A DNA stretch of 6,869 nt, taken from Chloroflexota bacterium. Its GTDB lineage: Bacteria > Chloroflexota > Dormibacteria > CF-121. Each line of letters begins with the position of its first letter. Within the stretch, counting starts at the first letter, position 1. A program made the translations under genes and the position numbers. A model generated the notes under the pieces. The model saw only the letters and a program-made list of their open reading frames with translations, searched no databases and was not told the DNA's origin. This document shows positions 1 through 5,523 of this stretch, piece after piece. The stretch spans positions 1-6,869 of the forward strand of contig VBIS01000076.1 of the NCBI GenBank assembly GCA_005880605.1, in the 5' to 3' direction.

Positions 1-1
1 T

Positions 2-94
2 GGCGGCACCCTGCTGGTCGTGCCCAAGCTGCGCCCAACCCCTGCCGAATATCCGCGTCGCACCGGAGTCCCTAACCGCAAGCCACTCGCGTAA
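2..94 (+). CDS. rsmG: RsmG (GidB), 16S rRNA (guanine-527-N7)-methyltransferase, C-terminal fragment
   Basis: The window opens inside a gene whose last 30 codons, read in frame 2, end at a TAA at 92-94. The tail reads GGTLLVVPKLRPTPAEYPRR followed by TGVPNRKPLA. The pattern of a hydrophobic strand, then TP..YPR..G.PN..P.., is the characteristic C-terminus of RsmG from Gram-positive-like bacteria. RsmG methylates N7 of G527 in 16S rRNA using SAM. The SAM-binding core lies outside the window, so the call rests only on this tail. The next gene starts 24 bp downstream on the same strand, so cotranscription is plausible. The TAA at the expected end also shows that TAA works as a normal stop in this genome. 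Confidence 0.82.
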   Translation, partial: GGTLLVVPKLRPTPAEYPRRTGVPNRKPLA

Positions 95-118
95 CTGCGA
101 TCCCGGCTGGGGCGCTCC

Positions 119-991
119 ATGGGCATGAGGTCGGCTCTCCGCCTGATTCCCCTGATGGTCATCGGCGCCGTTGCGGCCTTCCTGCTGGCTGGGCCGCTCA
201 CTTCTTTCTATAAGACCCACGCCGTGGCGAGCCGACCTCAACCCTCACCGTCGAGCACCGTCGATCCACACGCCTCGCCAACCACCTGCCCCGCATCGCT
301 CCCGATGCCAAGCGCCAAGCCCTCGGTCGCGTCCTCGACGCCGGCGCTGCCCTTTCCGGTCTGGGTCAACGATCCGCTGGGCGTCAATCTGCGGTCAGCC
401 GCGAGCGCCTCGAGCGCGCGGTTGGCGACGCTGACGCAAGGCACACAGGCCACCGCCGACGGCAGGGCGCCCGACGCCTCGGGCATCACCTGGTACCACG
501 TCACACTGGGCACCCAGGGGGGCTGGGTGCGGTCCGACTTTGTCGTCACCACTGCGCTTCACGCCGCCAGCGGCTCTGGCTGGAGCCTGATGCTGCCCCA
601 GGGCTACCAGCTCGCCCCCTCGTCCAATGCAACGCTGACCACCGTGGCAAAGACCGGGGATGACCTGCCCTTCCTTGTCCTGCAAAACACCACCTCAGAC
701 ACGTTGACCGTGCAGCTACCCGGACTGCTCCGCCCCGAGATTGCGCCCGTCGCCGACCACACCGCGACCATCGCGGTCTGGAGTGTCAATCCGGTCACCG
801 AGCAGGTCTCGCGCGTCGCGCTCGATACCTGTAAGGTCACCTCCGCCTGGGCTCGACCCGACCAGGGCTGGCCGTTCATGACGGCGGTGTACGTCCATAC
901 CAAGGGACGCAACTATCAGTTCTCGTTCTTTACTGCCGAGCCCAACTCGCCACTGGTCAAGCAAGTCCTGGATAGCGTCGCCTTAAGCTGA
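119..991 (+). CDS. Membrane-anchored or secreted protein with bacterial SH3 (SH3b) domain
   Basis: This 290-residue protein has four visible parts. Residues about 6-28 form one hydrophobic segment after two arginines, read as an uncleaved signal anchor or signal peptide. Residues about 35-78 are a low-complexity Pro/Ser/Ala/Thr linker. Residues about 80-145 match an SH3b domain, with GVNLRSAAS, a central WYHV strand and GGWVRSDFV. Residues about 150-290 form a further extracytoplasmic domain starting GWSLMLPQGYQL and ending in a strand-rich tail plus LVKQVLDSVAL, loosely reminiscent of PsbP/LpqN-like folds; that resemblance is tentative. SH3b domains typically bind cell-wall or peptide ligands, so an envelope role is inferred. 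Two cysteines (57, 238) could pair outside the cell. No lipobox is seen. The start at 119 has only a weak GGGG-rich upstream sequence; an ATG two codons later (125) is equally possible. No catalytic motif is visible and the exact function is unknown. Confidence 0.8.
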   Translation: MGMRSALRLIPLMVIGAVAAFLLAGPLTSFYKTHAVASRPQPSPSSTVDPHASPTTCPASLPMPSAKPSVASSTPALPFPVWVNDPLGVNLRSAASASSARLATLTQGTQATADGRAPDASGITWYHVTLGTQGGWVRSDFVVTTALHAASGSGWSLMLPQGYQLAPSSNATLTTVAKTGDDLPFLVLQNTTSDTLTVQLPGLLRPEIAPVADHTATIAVWSVNPVTEQVSRVALDTCKVTSAWARPDQGWPFMTAVYVHTKGRNYQFSFFTAEPNSPLVKQVLDSVALS

Positions 992-995
992 TCGG

Positions 996-1751
996 GTGAG
1001 CGGGACCGGGGGGCGCTGGGAGAAGGCTGCCGAGGCCTACGCCACTGGCGAGCACAAGGCGGGCCGCGAGCTCGACCTCGTCGTTGAGTACGCGGCACCG
1101 ACCGGCAAGGAGCGGGTACTCGATATTGGCACCGGCGCCGGGCACACGGCACTCGCGCTCGCACCCCGCGTGTCGGACGTCGTGCTCACCGATCCGGTCG
1201 AAGCCATGCTGGCAACGGCCCGTCGTCTATTTCAGTCTGCTGGCCTGTGGAACGCGCAGTTCGTTCGGGCGGGCGCAGAGCAACTCCCCTTTCCCAAAGC
1301 CAGCTTCGACATCGTCACCACGCGGCTCGCGGCGCATCATTTCGACGACGTTGCCCGCGCGATGCGCGAGGTGGCCCGCGTTCTGAAACCGGGAGGCATG
1401 TTCATCTTTGTGGATACGACCGCCCCCGAAGACTCGGAAAGCGCTGCCTACCAGAACGAGGTCGAGCTGCTACGCGACCCCACCCATCGCCGTATCTACA
1501 CCGAGCGAGCGTGGGCGGCATTTATCGAACAGGCCGGGTTTCGCGTCGAGAAGACTGAAGTCGTCCGCAAGGCCCACGACTTCGAGCCCTGGCTGGAGCG
1601 CGGCGGCGAAGACGCAGCGACCCAAGAGCGAGTCCATGCCCGTTTCCTCGACGCTCCAGCGTCGGCAATCCGCGACCTCGAGATCGTGGTTGCGGACGGG
1701 CGAGTGACGTCGTTTACCGACCGCAAGCTCGTGCTCGCTGCGCGCCGCTGA
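996..1751 (+). CDS. Class I SAM-dependent methyltransferase (UbiE/YcgJ-like, Methyltransf_11 type)
   Basis: This 251-residue protein begins with GTG four bases after the SH3b gene's stop, so the two are probably translated from one transcript. SAM-binding motif I is clear at residues 41-50 (VLDIGTGAGH). The acidic end of strand 2 follows at about 64-67 (LTDP). Residues 93-106 (GAEQLPFPKASFDI) match the motif that contacts the adenine in UbiE-like enzymes. VLKPGGMFIFVD at 129-140 is the post-motif III strand. The spacing is that of a Methyltransf_11 domain, with a C-terminal helical cap at about 165-251. The substrate cannot be read from the sequence. The LAAHHF segment at 111-116 is shared by many small-molecule methyltransferases, so this is not proof of menaquinone or ubiquinone methylation. 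Length is normal and no key residue is obviously missing. Confidence 0.9.
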   Translation: MSGTGGRWEKAAEAYATGEHKAGRELDLVVEYAAPTGKERVLDIGTGAGHTALALAPRVSDVVLTDPVEAMLATARRLFQSAGLWNAQFVRAGAEQLPFPKASFDIVTTRLAAHHFDDVARAMREVARVLKPGGMFIFVDTTAPEDSESAAYQNEVELLRDPTHRRIYTERAWAAFIEQAGFRVEKTEVVRKAHDFEPWLERGGEDAATQERVHARFLDAPASAIRDLEIVVADGRVTSFTDRKLVLAARR

Positions 1752-1812
1752 TAGCCACAATCCCAAGCCGAAAATAGATCGACTGGCCGCCATGGAATTA
1801 TGGTGTTGAATC

Positions 1813-2259
1813 CTAGCTGCGGCCCTCGCGCAGGGAGCTGACTGCTTTGGCGATACGTCGTTCGCGGGTTTCCTGCACCTTTGCCGCCTCGATCGGGATC
1901 ACGATCCGCTGTTTGTTGCTGAAGGACAGCCCCTCAAAGAACTGCTTGGCGGCCGCGTCGCGGCTCAGGGCCCGTGCGAAGTCGACCGGCACCGTCACCT
2001 CGCGAGGAGCCGTGTCGAGCTCGACGTCGACATCTACATTCTGACCCGCCGCGACACCGGCGGCCTCGCGAACCTGTGCGCTGATGCCGACCATGAAGCG
2101 CCCGCCCATCGTGGCCACTGTGCTGCGATAGGTGTAGCCATTGATCGTGACGCGGACCGCCGGTTTCTTGCTCGACCCCAGCTTGGTGACGACCGCTGCC
2201 GGCACTTCGATGCCGGTAGCGGTCTTGCCTGCGAGCTCGATTTTGCCGCGAAACTTCAT
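1813..2259 (-). CDS. DUF1905 plus YdeI/OmpD-associated (OmdA-type) domain protein
   Basis: This is a 148-residue cytoplasmic protein with no signal peptide. Residues 1 to about 85 match DUF1905: a beta-rich start (KFRGKIEL), IEVP.AVV..LG, then VRVTINGYTYRSTVATMGG and GV.AGQNVDVDVELD. Residues about 88-148 match the short YdeI/OmdA C-terminal region: VPVDFARAL, F..LSFSNKQRIV, the signature AKVQETRERRIAKAV, and a final L.EG. YdeI of Salmonella is linked to resistance to cationic antimicrobial peptides; the biochemical activity of DUF1905 is unknown, so any resistance role here is inferred. Its ATG overlaps the VOC gene's stop as ATGA (2256-2259), which indicates translational coupling. It is the last gene of the minus-strand run and faces the methyltransferase gene tail to tail across 61 bp. 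The stop is TAG. Confidence 0.85.
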   Translation of the reverse strand: MKFRGKIELAGKTATGIEVPAAVVTKLGSSKKPAVRVTINGYTYRSTVATMGGRFMVGISAQVREAAGVAAGQNVDVDVELDTAPREVTVPVDFARALSRDAAAKQFFEGLSFSNKQRIVIPIEAAKVQETRERRIAKAVSSLREGRS

Positions 2260-2702
2260 CGGTTGGCCTTGCTGGCGCTCGCCGTCGTTGTCGCAAGGTG
2301 GAGCGGTTGTGAAAACCGGATATGGTTGCCGAACGGGTCGCGCAGGCCGCAGTCGATGCCGTAGGGCCGCTCGGTCGGCTCCTCGGTGAACTCGACGCCT
2401 TTCCCTCGAAGCTCGTCGTAGGTCTTCCGGCAGTCGGCGGTCGTAAAGAAGAGATGTCCGCCAGTCGCGCCTTTCGTCACCAGCTCGCGGGCCTGCTCGG
2501 CGGTCTTGGCGTCGAGCGACGGCGCGCCCGGCGTCTCCAACAGGATTTGGCGGGTATCGCCGGGGACGTTAACCGTCAGCCAGCGCATGAAGCCCAGGTC
2601 CTGGTCGGTATTCACCTCGAGACCCAGCTTGCCGACGTAGAAGTCGAGCGCCTTGTCCTGGTCGAGCACGTAGATCGATGAGATCAGAAGCGCGTTGAAC
2701 AT
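2256..2702 (-). CDS. VOC superfamily protein (glyoxalase/bleomycin-resistance/dioxygenase fold)
   Basis: This 148-residue protein has two beta-alpha-beta-beta-beta modules. Module 1 (about 5-58) has IYVLDQDKALDFYVGKLGLEV and a strand ending ILLETPG. Module 2 (about 80-132) has GGHLFFTTAD, a helix with YDELRGKGVEF, then YGIDCGLRDPFGNHIRFSQP. DPFGNHI is the usual closing turn of VOC proteins. By position, Glu56 and His83 could serve as metal ligands, but the first-strand His is Ser/Ile here and the last-strand Glu seems replaced by Arg/Phe, so a glyoxalase I-type metal site looks incomplete. It may bind or sequester a small molecule rather than catalyse a metal-dependent reaction; this is inference. 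The ATG has a strong Shine-Dalgarno seven bases upstream. The gene lies 42 bp after the AraC-type regulator and overlaps the YdeI-like gene by 4 bp. The last dozen residues are low-complexity Ala/Thr/Ser. Confidence 0.9.
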   Translation of the reverse strand: MFNALLISSIYVLDQDKALDFYVGKLGLEVNTDQDLGFMRWLTVNVPGDTRQILLETPGAPSLDAKTAEQARELVTKGATGGHLFFTTADCRKTYDELRGKGVEFTEEPTERPYGIDCGLRDPFGNHIRFSQPLHLATTTASASKANR

Positions 2703-2709
2703 TTGCGAA

Positions 2710-2715
2710 CCTCCT
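2710..2715 (-). promoter_or_regulatory. Strong Shine-Dalgarno of the VOC gene
   Basis: On the minus strand this reads AGGAGG, inside AAGGAGGTT, seven bases before the ATG at 2702. It is the best ribosome binding site in the window. It fixes the VOC start and suggests that this gene is translated at high rate independently of the upstream araC-type gene, unlike the neighbours that rely on 4-bp overlaps. Confidence 0.85.
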
Positions 2716-2720
2716 TGAGA

Positions 2721-2743
2721 GTGGGATTGATGTCGTGTCCCAC
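2721..2743 (-). promoter_or_regulatory. Inverted repeat between araC-type gene and VOC gene (possible operator or leader hairpin)
   Basis: A perfect 6-bp inverted repeat, GTGGGA (2721-2726) and TCCCAC (2738-2743), is separated by 11 bases. It starts one base after the regulator's TAG and ends five bases before the VOC Shine-Dalgarno region. It could be an operator for a VOC-gene promoter, a short mRNA hairpin that modulates translation or processing, or chance. No T-tract follows it on the minus strand, so it is not a convincing intrinsic terminator. Confidence 0.25.
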
Positions 2744-2744
2744 G

Positions 2745-3167
2745 CTAGACGATGTTTTTCGCCCCGTCTTCTCCAAAACTGCTCGGTCGTGTCCAGGCCA
2801 TCGCGAAGCAGGTTGGGACGGCCAGGATCGGTCCGCGAGCGCGGTAGGCGGTTGGCGTCTCGCCGACGATCTCCTGAAAGCTGCGGCTGAAGGTGCCCAG
2901 GCTGTTGAAGCCAACGTCGAGGCAGATGTCCGTCACGCTGCGGTCGGTCGCCCGTAAAAGGAACATCGCCCGCTCGACCCGGCGGCGCTGAAGGTAGCGG
3001 TGCGGGGTCTCGCCGAAGGTCGCGCGAAAGGTTCGGATGAAGTGCGCCTGCGAAACATTCGCGATCTGCGCGAGGGCCGGGACGTCGAGCGGCTCGGCGT
3101 AGGCACGGTCCATAGCATCACGAGCGCGCAGCATCCGTCGATTCGTCTCCTCCACGGCGCGGCTCAC
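2745..3167 (-). CDS. AraC-family transcriptional regulator, stand-alone DNA-binding domain
   Basis: With the GTG start at 3167 the protein has 140 residues and consists almost only of the AraC/XylS double helix-turn-helix domain. Helix-turn-helix 1 is at about 28-48 (LDVPALAQIANVSQAHFIRT); helix-turn-helix 2 at about 77-98 (SVTDICLDVGFNSLGTFSRS), followed by the family signature F....G.TP..YR at 97-109. No N-terminal effector-binding domain is present. A short tail (PTCFAMAWTRPSSFGE) follows. I chose GTG 3167 because it overlaps the murE stop as GTGA; a longer reading from ATG 3215 only adds residues that are murE in another frame. A further possible start is ATG at 3134. No good Shine-Dalgarno precedes the GTG, so coupling to murE translation is likely. 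Small AraC proteins of this type commonly sit beside VOC genes, so it probably controls the VOC and YdeI-like genes downstream; the signal is unknown. Confidence 0.9.
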   Translation of the reverse strand: MSRAVEETNRRMLRARDAMDRAYAEPLDVPALAQIANVSQAHFIRTFRATFGETPHRYLQRRRVERAMFLLRATDRSVTDICLDVGFNSLGTFSRSFQEIVGETPTAYRARGPILAVPTCFAMAWTRPSSFGEDGAKNIV

Positions 3168-4159
3168 GCGGGAAGTCCCCGGATGGCCGCTTCGGCAGCC
3201 GCGCGTTCGTCCCACGGCTGCTTACCCCGACCGATGAGGATGCTGCGCTCGTGGCCCTTCCCGGCCAAAAGGATGGTATCGCCTGGGCCGGCCTTCCGAA
3301 CCGCGTGGGCGATGCCCTGACGCCGGTCCTCGATCCGGGCGTACTGCTTGCCCTCGGACCACCCGACCTCCTCAGCGCCGGCAGCGATCTCGCTGAGGAT
3401 GGTGATCGCATCCTCTTCCCGTGGATCCTCGTTGGTGAAGACCGCGTAATCGCTCAGCCGGGCGGCGATCTCGCCCATCCACGGCCGCTTCTCGCGATCC
3501 CGATCGCCGGCGCTGCCGAAGACAGCGATCAACTTGCCTTTCGTGATCGGGCGCAGCTCGCGAAGCACCTTCTCCAGGCTCTGGGGTGTATGGGCGTAAT
3601 CGATGATCACGGCAAACGGCTGGCCAAGGTCGACGCGCTCCATCCGCCCGCTGACCCCCTGGTAGCTCTCAAGGCCTTGACGAATCTCATCCAGGGTCAA
3701 GCCCACCGCGGCGCCGGCGGCTGCGGCCGCCAATGCGTTGGCGGCGTTCCAGCGACCGTTCAATTTCAACCGCAAGGCCAGCGGCCCCAGCGGTGTCGAT
3801 GCCTCCACGCGCAAACCATCGGGGGTCGCCTCCACGCGATCGGCCTTCAGATCCGCATCAAGTTGGATTCCGTACGTTATCTGCCGGGCAATCGGCCGGT
3901 TGACCAGGTAGGCATAGCTCGGATCGTCGCGGTTGAGCACCGCCGTCTTCTCAATGGCTTTGTCGGCGCTGGCGGCGGTCAGATCGATGAGCTGCGCCTT
4001 GGCTTCGCGGTAGGCCTCGATCGTCTTGTGGAAATCGAGGTGCTCGTGCGCGATGTTGGTGAAGACGGCGACGTCGTAGTCCACGCCCACCACGCGCTGC
4101 AGCGCAAGGCCGTGCGAACTGGTCTCGATAACCACAAACTTCAGCCCGCCATAATGCAT
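3164..4159 (-). CDS. murE: MurE (UDP-MurNAc-tripeptide synthetase), C-terminal two-thirds after an in-frame stop
   Basis: These 331 codons are in the same frame as the upstream piece at 4172-4660; joined, the span 3164-4660 encodes a normal-length 498-residue MurE with one internal TAA. MurE adds the third amino acid to UDP-MurNAc-L-Ala-D-Glu in cytoplasmic peptidoglycan synthesis. Seen here, in joined numbering: ETSSHGLAL (about 179-187), NIAHEHLDFH (202-211), the presumed carbamylated lysine K221 in YREAKAQLI, GRWNAANA, GVSGRMERV, IDYAHTP, FGSAGDRDREKRP, the amino-acid-selecting motif EDPR (411-414) and GKGHE (467-471). If translated alone from the ATG at 4159 it would lack the UDP-binding domain and P-loop. 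There is no good Shine-Dalgarno at this ATG; only reinitiation after the stop would be plausible. Its TGA overlaps the AraC-type gene's GTG. EDPR in place of DNPR leaves the added amino acid (meso-DAP, L-Lys or L-Orn) open. Confidence 0.92.
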   Translation of the reverse strand: MHYGGLKFVVIETSSHGLALQRVVGVDYDVAVFTNIAHEHLDFHKTIEAYREAKAQLIDLTAASADKAIEKTAVLNRDDPSYAYLVNRPIARQITYGIQLDADLKADRVEATPDGLRVEASTPLGPLALRLKLNGRWNAANALAAAAAGAAVGLTLDEIRQGLESYQGVSGRMERVDLGQPFAVIIDYAHTPQSLEKVLRELRPITKGKLIAVFGSAGDRDREKRPWMGEIAARLSDYAVFTNEDPREEDAITILSEIAAGAEEVGWSEGKQYARIEDRRQGIAHAVRKAGPGDTILLAGKGHERSILIGRGKQPWDERAAAEAAIRGLPA

Positions 4160-4164
4160 GCGCG

Positions 4165-4178
4165 CCAGTTGTTACTGG
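4165..4178 (-). other. In-frame TAA within murE, lying in a small inverted repeat
   Basis: The TAA occupies 4172-4174 and is codon 163 of the joined murE frame. The flanking peptide reads TTLEALEVQ, stop, QLARM, which lines up without gap on the usual MurE pattern TTPEAL....LL.EM. A substitution rather than an indel therefore explains it. The stop lies within CCAGT-AACA-ACTGG, a perfect 5-bp inverted repeat with a 4-base loop. An in-frame ATG follows four codons later. Confidence 0.9.
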
Positions 4179-4660
4179 ACCTCGAGCGCCTCGAGCGTGG
4201 TCTGGCGCGAGTCATTCGGATCGACGGCGTCGCCGAAGCGGATGTCCACGGTGCTCATCGAGCCGGCGCGCCGTCCGGCGGTCAGCAGCATCTGGTGGAT
4301 CATGGTGGTGGTCGTCGTTTTGCCGTCGGTCCCGGTAACGCCGATCACGAGCATGTCCCGGCTGGGATGGCCGTACAACGTGCTTGACATCAGGGCCAGC
4401 GTCCGGCGCGTGTCCGGGACCACGACCTGCGGCCAGGCGGTGCCGACCCGGCGCTGCACCACCGCCGCCACGGCGCCGTCCCGCAGCGCCGTTTCGACGT
4501 AGCGGTGCCCATCGGTATGGGTGCCCGGGATGGCGACGAAGCAATCTCCCACCTTCAAGCGGCGCGAGTCGTAGCACAGGCCCGTAACCTCGGGGTCGGT
4601 TGGGGGCGCTTCGAGCACGTCGACGCCCTCGAGGAGGCGGCTCAATTTGATGGCAGTCAC
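4172..4660 (-). CDS. murE: MurE, N-terminal third, ended by an in-frame TAA
   Basis: This stretch of 162 codons starts at GTG 4660. Residues 1 to about 100 form the UDP-substrate-binding Mur domain: the KLSRLLEGV start, then YDSRRLKVGDCFVAIPG (30-46), TDGHRYVETALRDGAVAAVV (49-68) and VVVPDTRRTLAL. The ATP-binding P-loop follows at 107-116 (GVTGTDGKTT, with K114 contacting phosphate). The frame then stops at TAA (4172-4174) inside the central ATPase domain. Alone, this fragment cannot be an active ligase. The downstream piece continues in the same frame with no missing columns, so this is one gene with a nonsense codon (natural, suppressed or artefactual). No clear Shine-Dalgarno precedes the GTG; the message may be leaderless or weakly translated. 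murE heads the minus-strand run and diverges from folP 29 bp away; murF and other dcw-cluster genes are absent nearby. Confidence 0.92.
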   Translation of the reverse strand: MTAIKLSRLLEGVDVLEAPPTDPEVTGLCYDSRRLKVGDCFVAIPGTHTDGHRYVETALRDGAVAAVVQRRVGTAWPQVVVPDTRRTLALMSSTLYGHPSRDMLVIGVTGTDGKTTTTTMIHQMLLTAGRRAGSMSTVDIRFGDAVDPNDSRQTTLEALEVQ

Positions 4661-4689
4661 CGAAACGACATGATGCTACGCTCAGGCCG
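4647..4689. promoter_or_regulatory. Divergent murE/folP start region with a weak promoter candidate
   Basis: Only 29 bp (4661-4689) separate the two divergent starts, so each promoter must overlap the opposite gene's 5' end. For the plus strand, TTGATG (4647-4652) and CATGAT (4669-4674) are spaced by 16 bases and each matches four of six consensus positions. This would give a folP transcript with a leader of only about 10 bases or none. No convincing box was found for murE. Neither start has a Shine-Dalgarno, which fits leaderless transcripts. Confidence 0.2.
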
Positions 4690-5523
4690 ATGGCGGCCAC
4701 GATGCGCGTGACCCACATCGGCAACCACGACTTCCACTGGGGTTCGCGCACCTATGTGATGGGGATCGTCAACGTCACGCCAGATTCGTTCTCGGGCGAC
4801 GGCGTGACCGACCTCGAGATGGCGGTCGCGCAGGCCCGCGAGATGGAGCAGGACGGCGCCGACCTGATCGACGTCGGCGGGGAGTCCACCCGGCCGGAGA
4901 CCTGGGCGGGGCCGGGGCTTAGCCTCGAAGACGAGCTGGGCCGCGTAATCCCCGTGGTGACGCGGGTGGCTGCTGCGGTCGCCGTGCCGGTCTCGATCGA
5001 CACTTACAAAGCCGGGGTCGCGAATCGCGCCGTCGCGGCCGGCGCCACGCTGGTCAACGATGTCTGGGGACTCCGGCGAGATCCGCAGATGGCAGCGGCG
5101 GTGGCCGAAGCCGGTGTGCCGGTCGTGCTGATGCACAACAAACCGGGCGGTGGCTACCGCGACCTGATCGGGGAAATTGCGCAGAGTCTGCGCGAGAGTG
5201 TCGAGCTGGCGCGGGCAGCAGGCGTCGCTGATGACCGCATCATCGTGGACCCGGGCATCGGTTTTGGGAAAACGCGCGAGGAGAACCTCGAGATCATCCG
5301 TCGCCTGCCCGAGCTTCGGCGGCTTGGATTTCCGATCTTGATCGGCCCCTCGCGCAAATCGTTCATCGGCAAGACGCTCGACCTCCCCGCCGGTGAGCGG
5401 CTCGAGGGGACGGCCGCGGCGGTCGCGCTCAGCATCGCCGGCGGCGCCGACATCGTCCGGGTTCATGACGTCAAGGCGATGGTTCGGGTGGCCAGGATGG
5501 CCGATGCCATCCGCCAGGCGTGA
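4690..5523 (+). CDS. folP: Dihydropteroate synthase (FolP)
   Basis: This is a 277-residue cytoplasmic TIM-barrel enzyme that joins 6-hydroxymethyl-7,8-dihydropterin pyrophosphate to p-aminobenzoate, giving dihydropteroate. It is the sulfonamide target. All signature segments are present in order: MGIVNVTPDSFSGDG (24-38, with N28), GADLIDVGGESTRPE (56-70), SIDTYK (102-107, with D103), NDVWG (123-127), VVLMHNK (145-151), DPGIGFGK (187-194), IGPSRKSFIG (218-227, with K223) and DIVRVHDV (254-261, with R257 and H259). These correspond to the pterin-, pyrophosphate- and pABA-binding residues of characterised DHPS enzymes, so an active enzyme is expected. Length is normal. The start is uncertain: ATG 4690 has no Shine-Dalgarno, and ATG 4702 gives MRVTHIG, a common folP beginning. 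Its TGA overlaps the folK GTG as GTGA, coupling the two enzymes. Confidence 0.97.
   Translation: MAATMRVTHIGNHDFHWGSRTYVMGIVNVTPDSFSGDGVTDLEMAVAQAREMEQDGADLIDVGGESTRPETWAGPGLSLEDELGRVIPVVTRVAAAVAVPVSIDTYKAGVANRAVAAGATLVNDVWGLRRDPQMAAAVAEAGVPVVLMHNKPGGGYRDLIGEIAQSLRESVELARAAGVADDRIIVDPGIGFGKTREENLEIIRRLPELRRLGFPILIGPSRKSFIGKTLDLPAGERLEGTAAAVALSIAGGADIVRVHDVKAMVRVARMADAIRQA

Noticed and set aside
1788..1805. Possible terminator hairpin CGCCAT/ATGGTG between the convergent methyltransferase and YdeI-like genes
   Set aside because: The stem is only six pairs with one G-U and no T-tract on either side; too weak to call a terminator.
3168..3215. N-terminal extension of the AraC-type protein to ATG 3215
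   Set aside because: The extra residues are the murE C-terminus in another frame, and the family domain plus the GTGA overlap support GTG 3167.
4172..4174. TAA as a reassigned sense codon in this genome
   Set aside because: rsmG ends with TAA at 92-94 exactly where the family C-terminus is expected, so TAA acts as a stop; a general recoding is not supported by this window.
3251..4387. A 378-codon open frame on the plus strand opposite murE
   Set aside because: It is antisense to a clearly conserved MurE, and its translation shows no recognisable motif and has a composition typical of high-GC shadow frames. It spans the murE stop without relevance.
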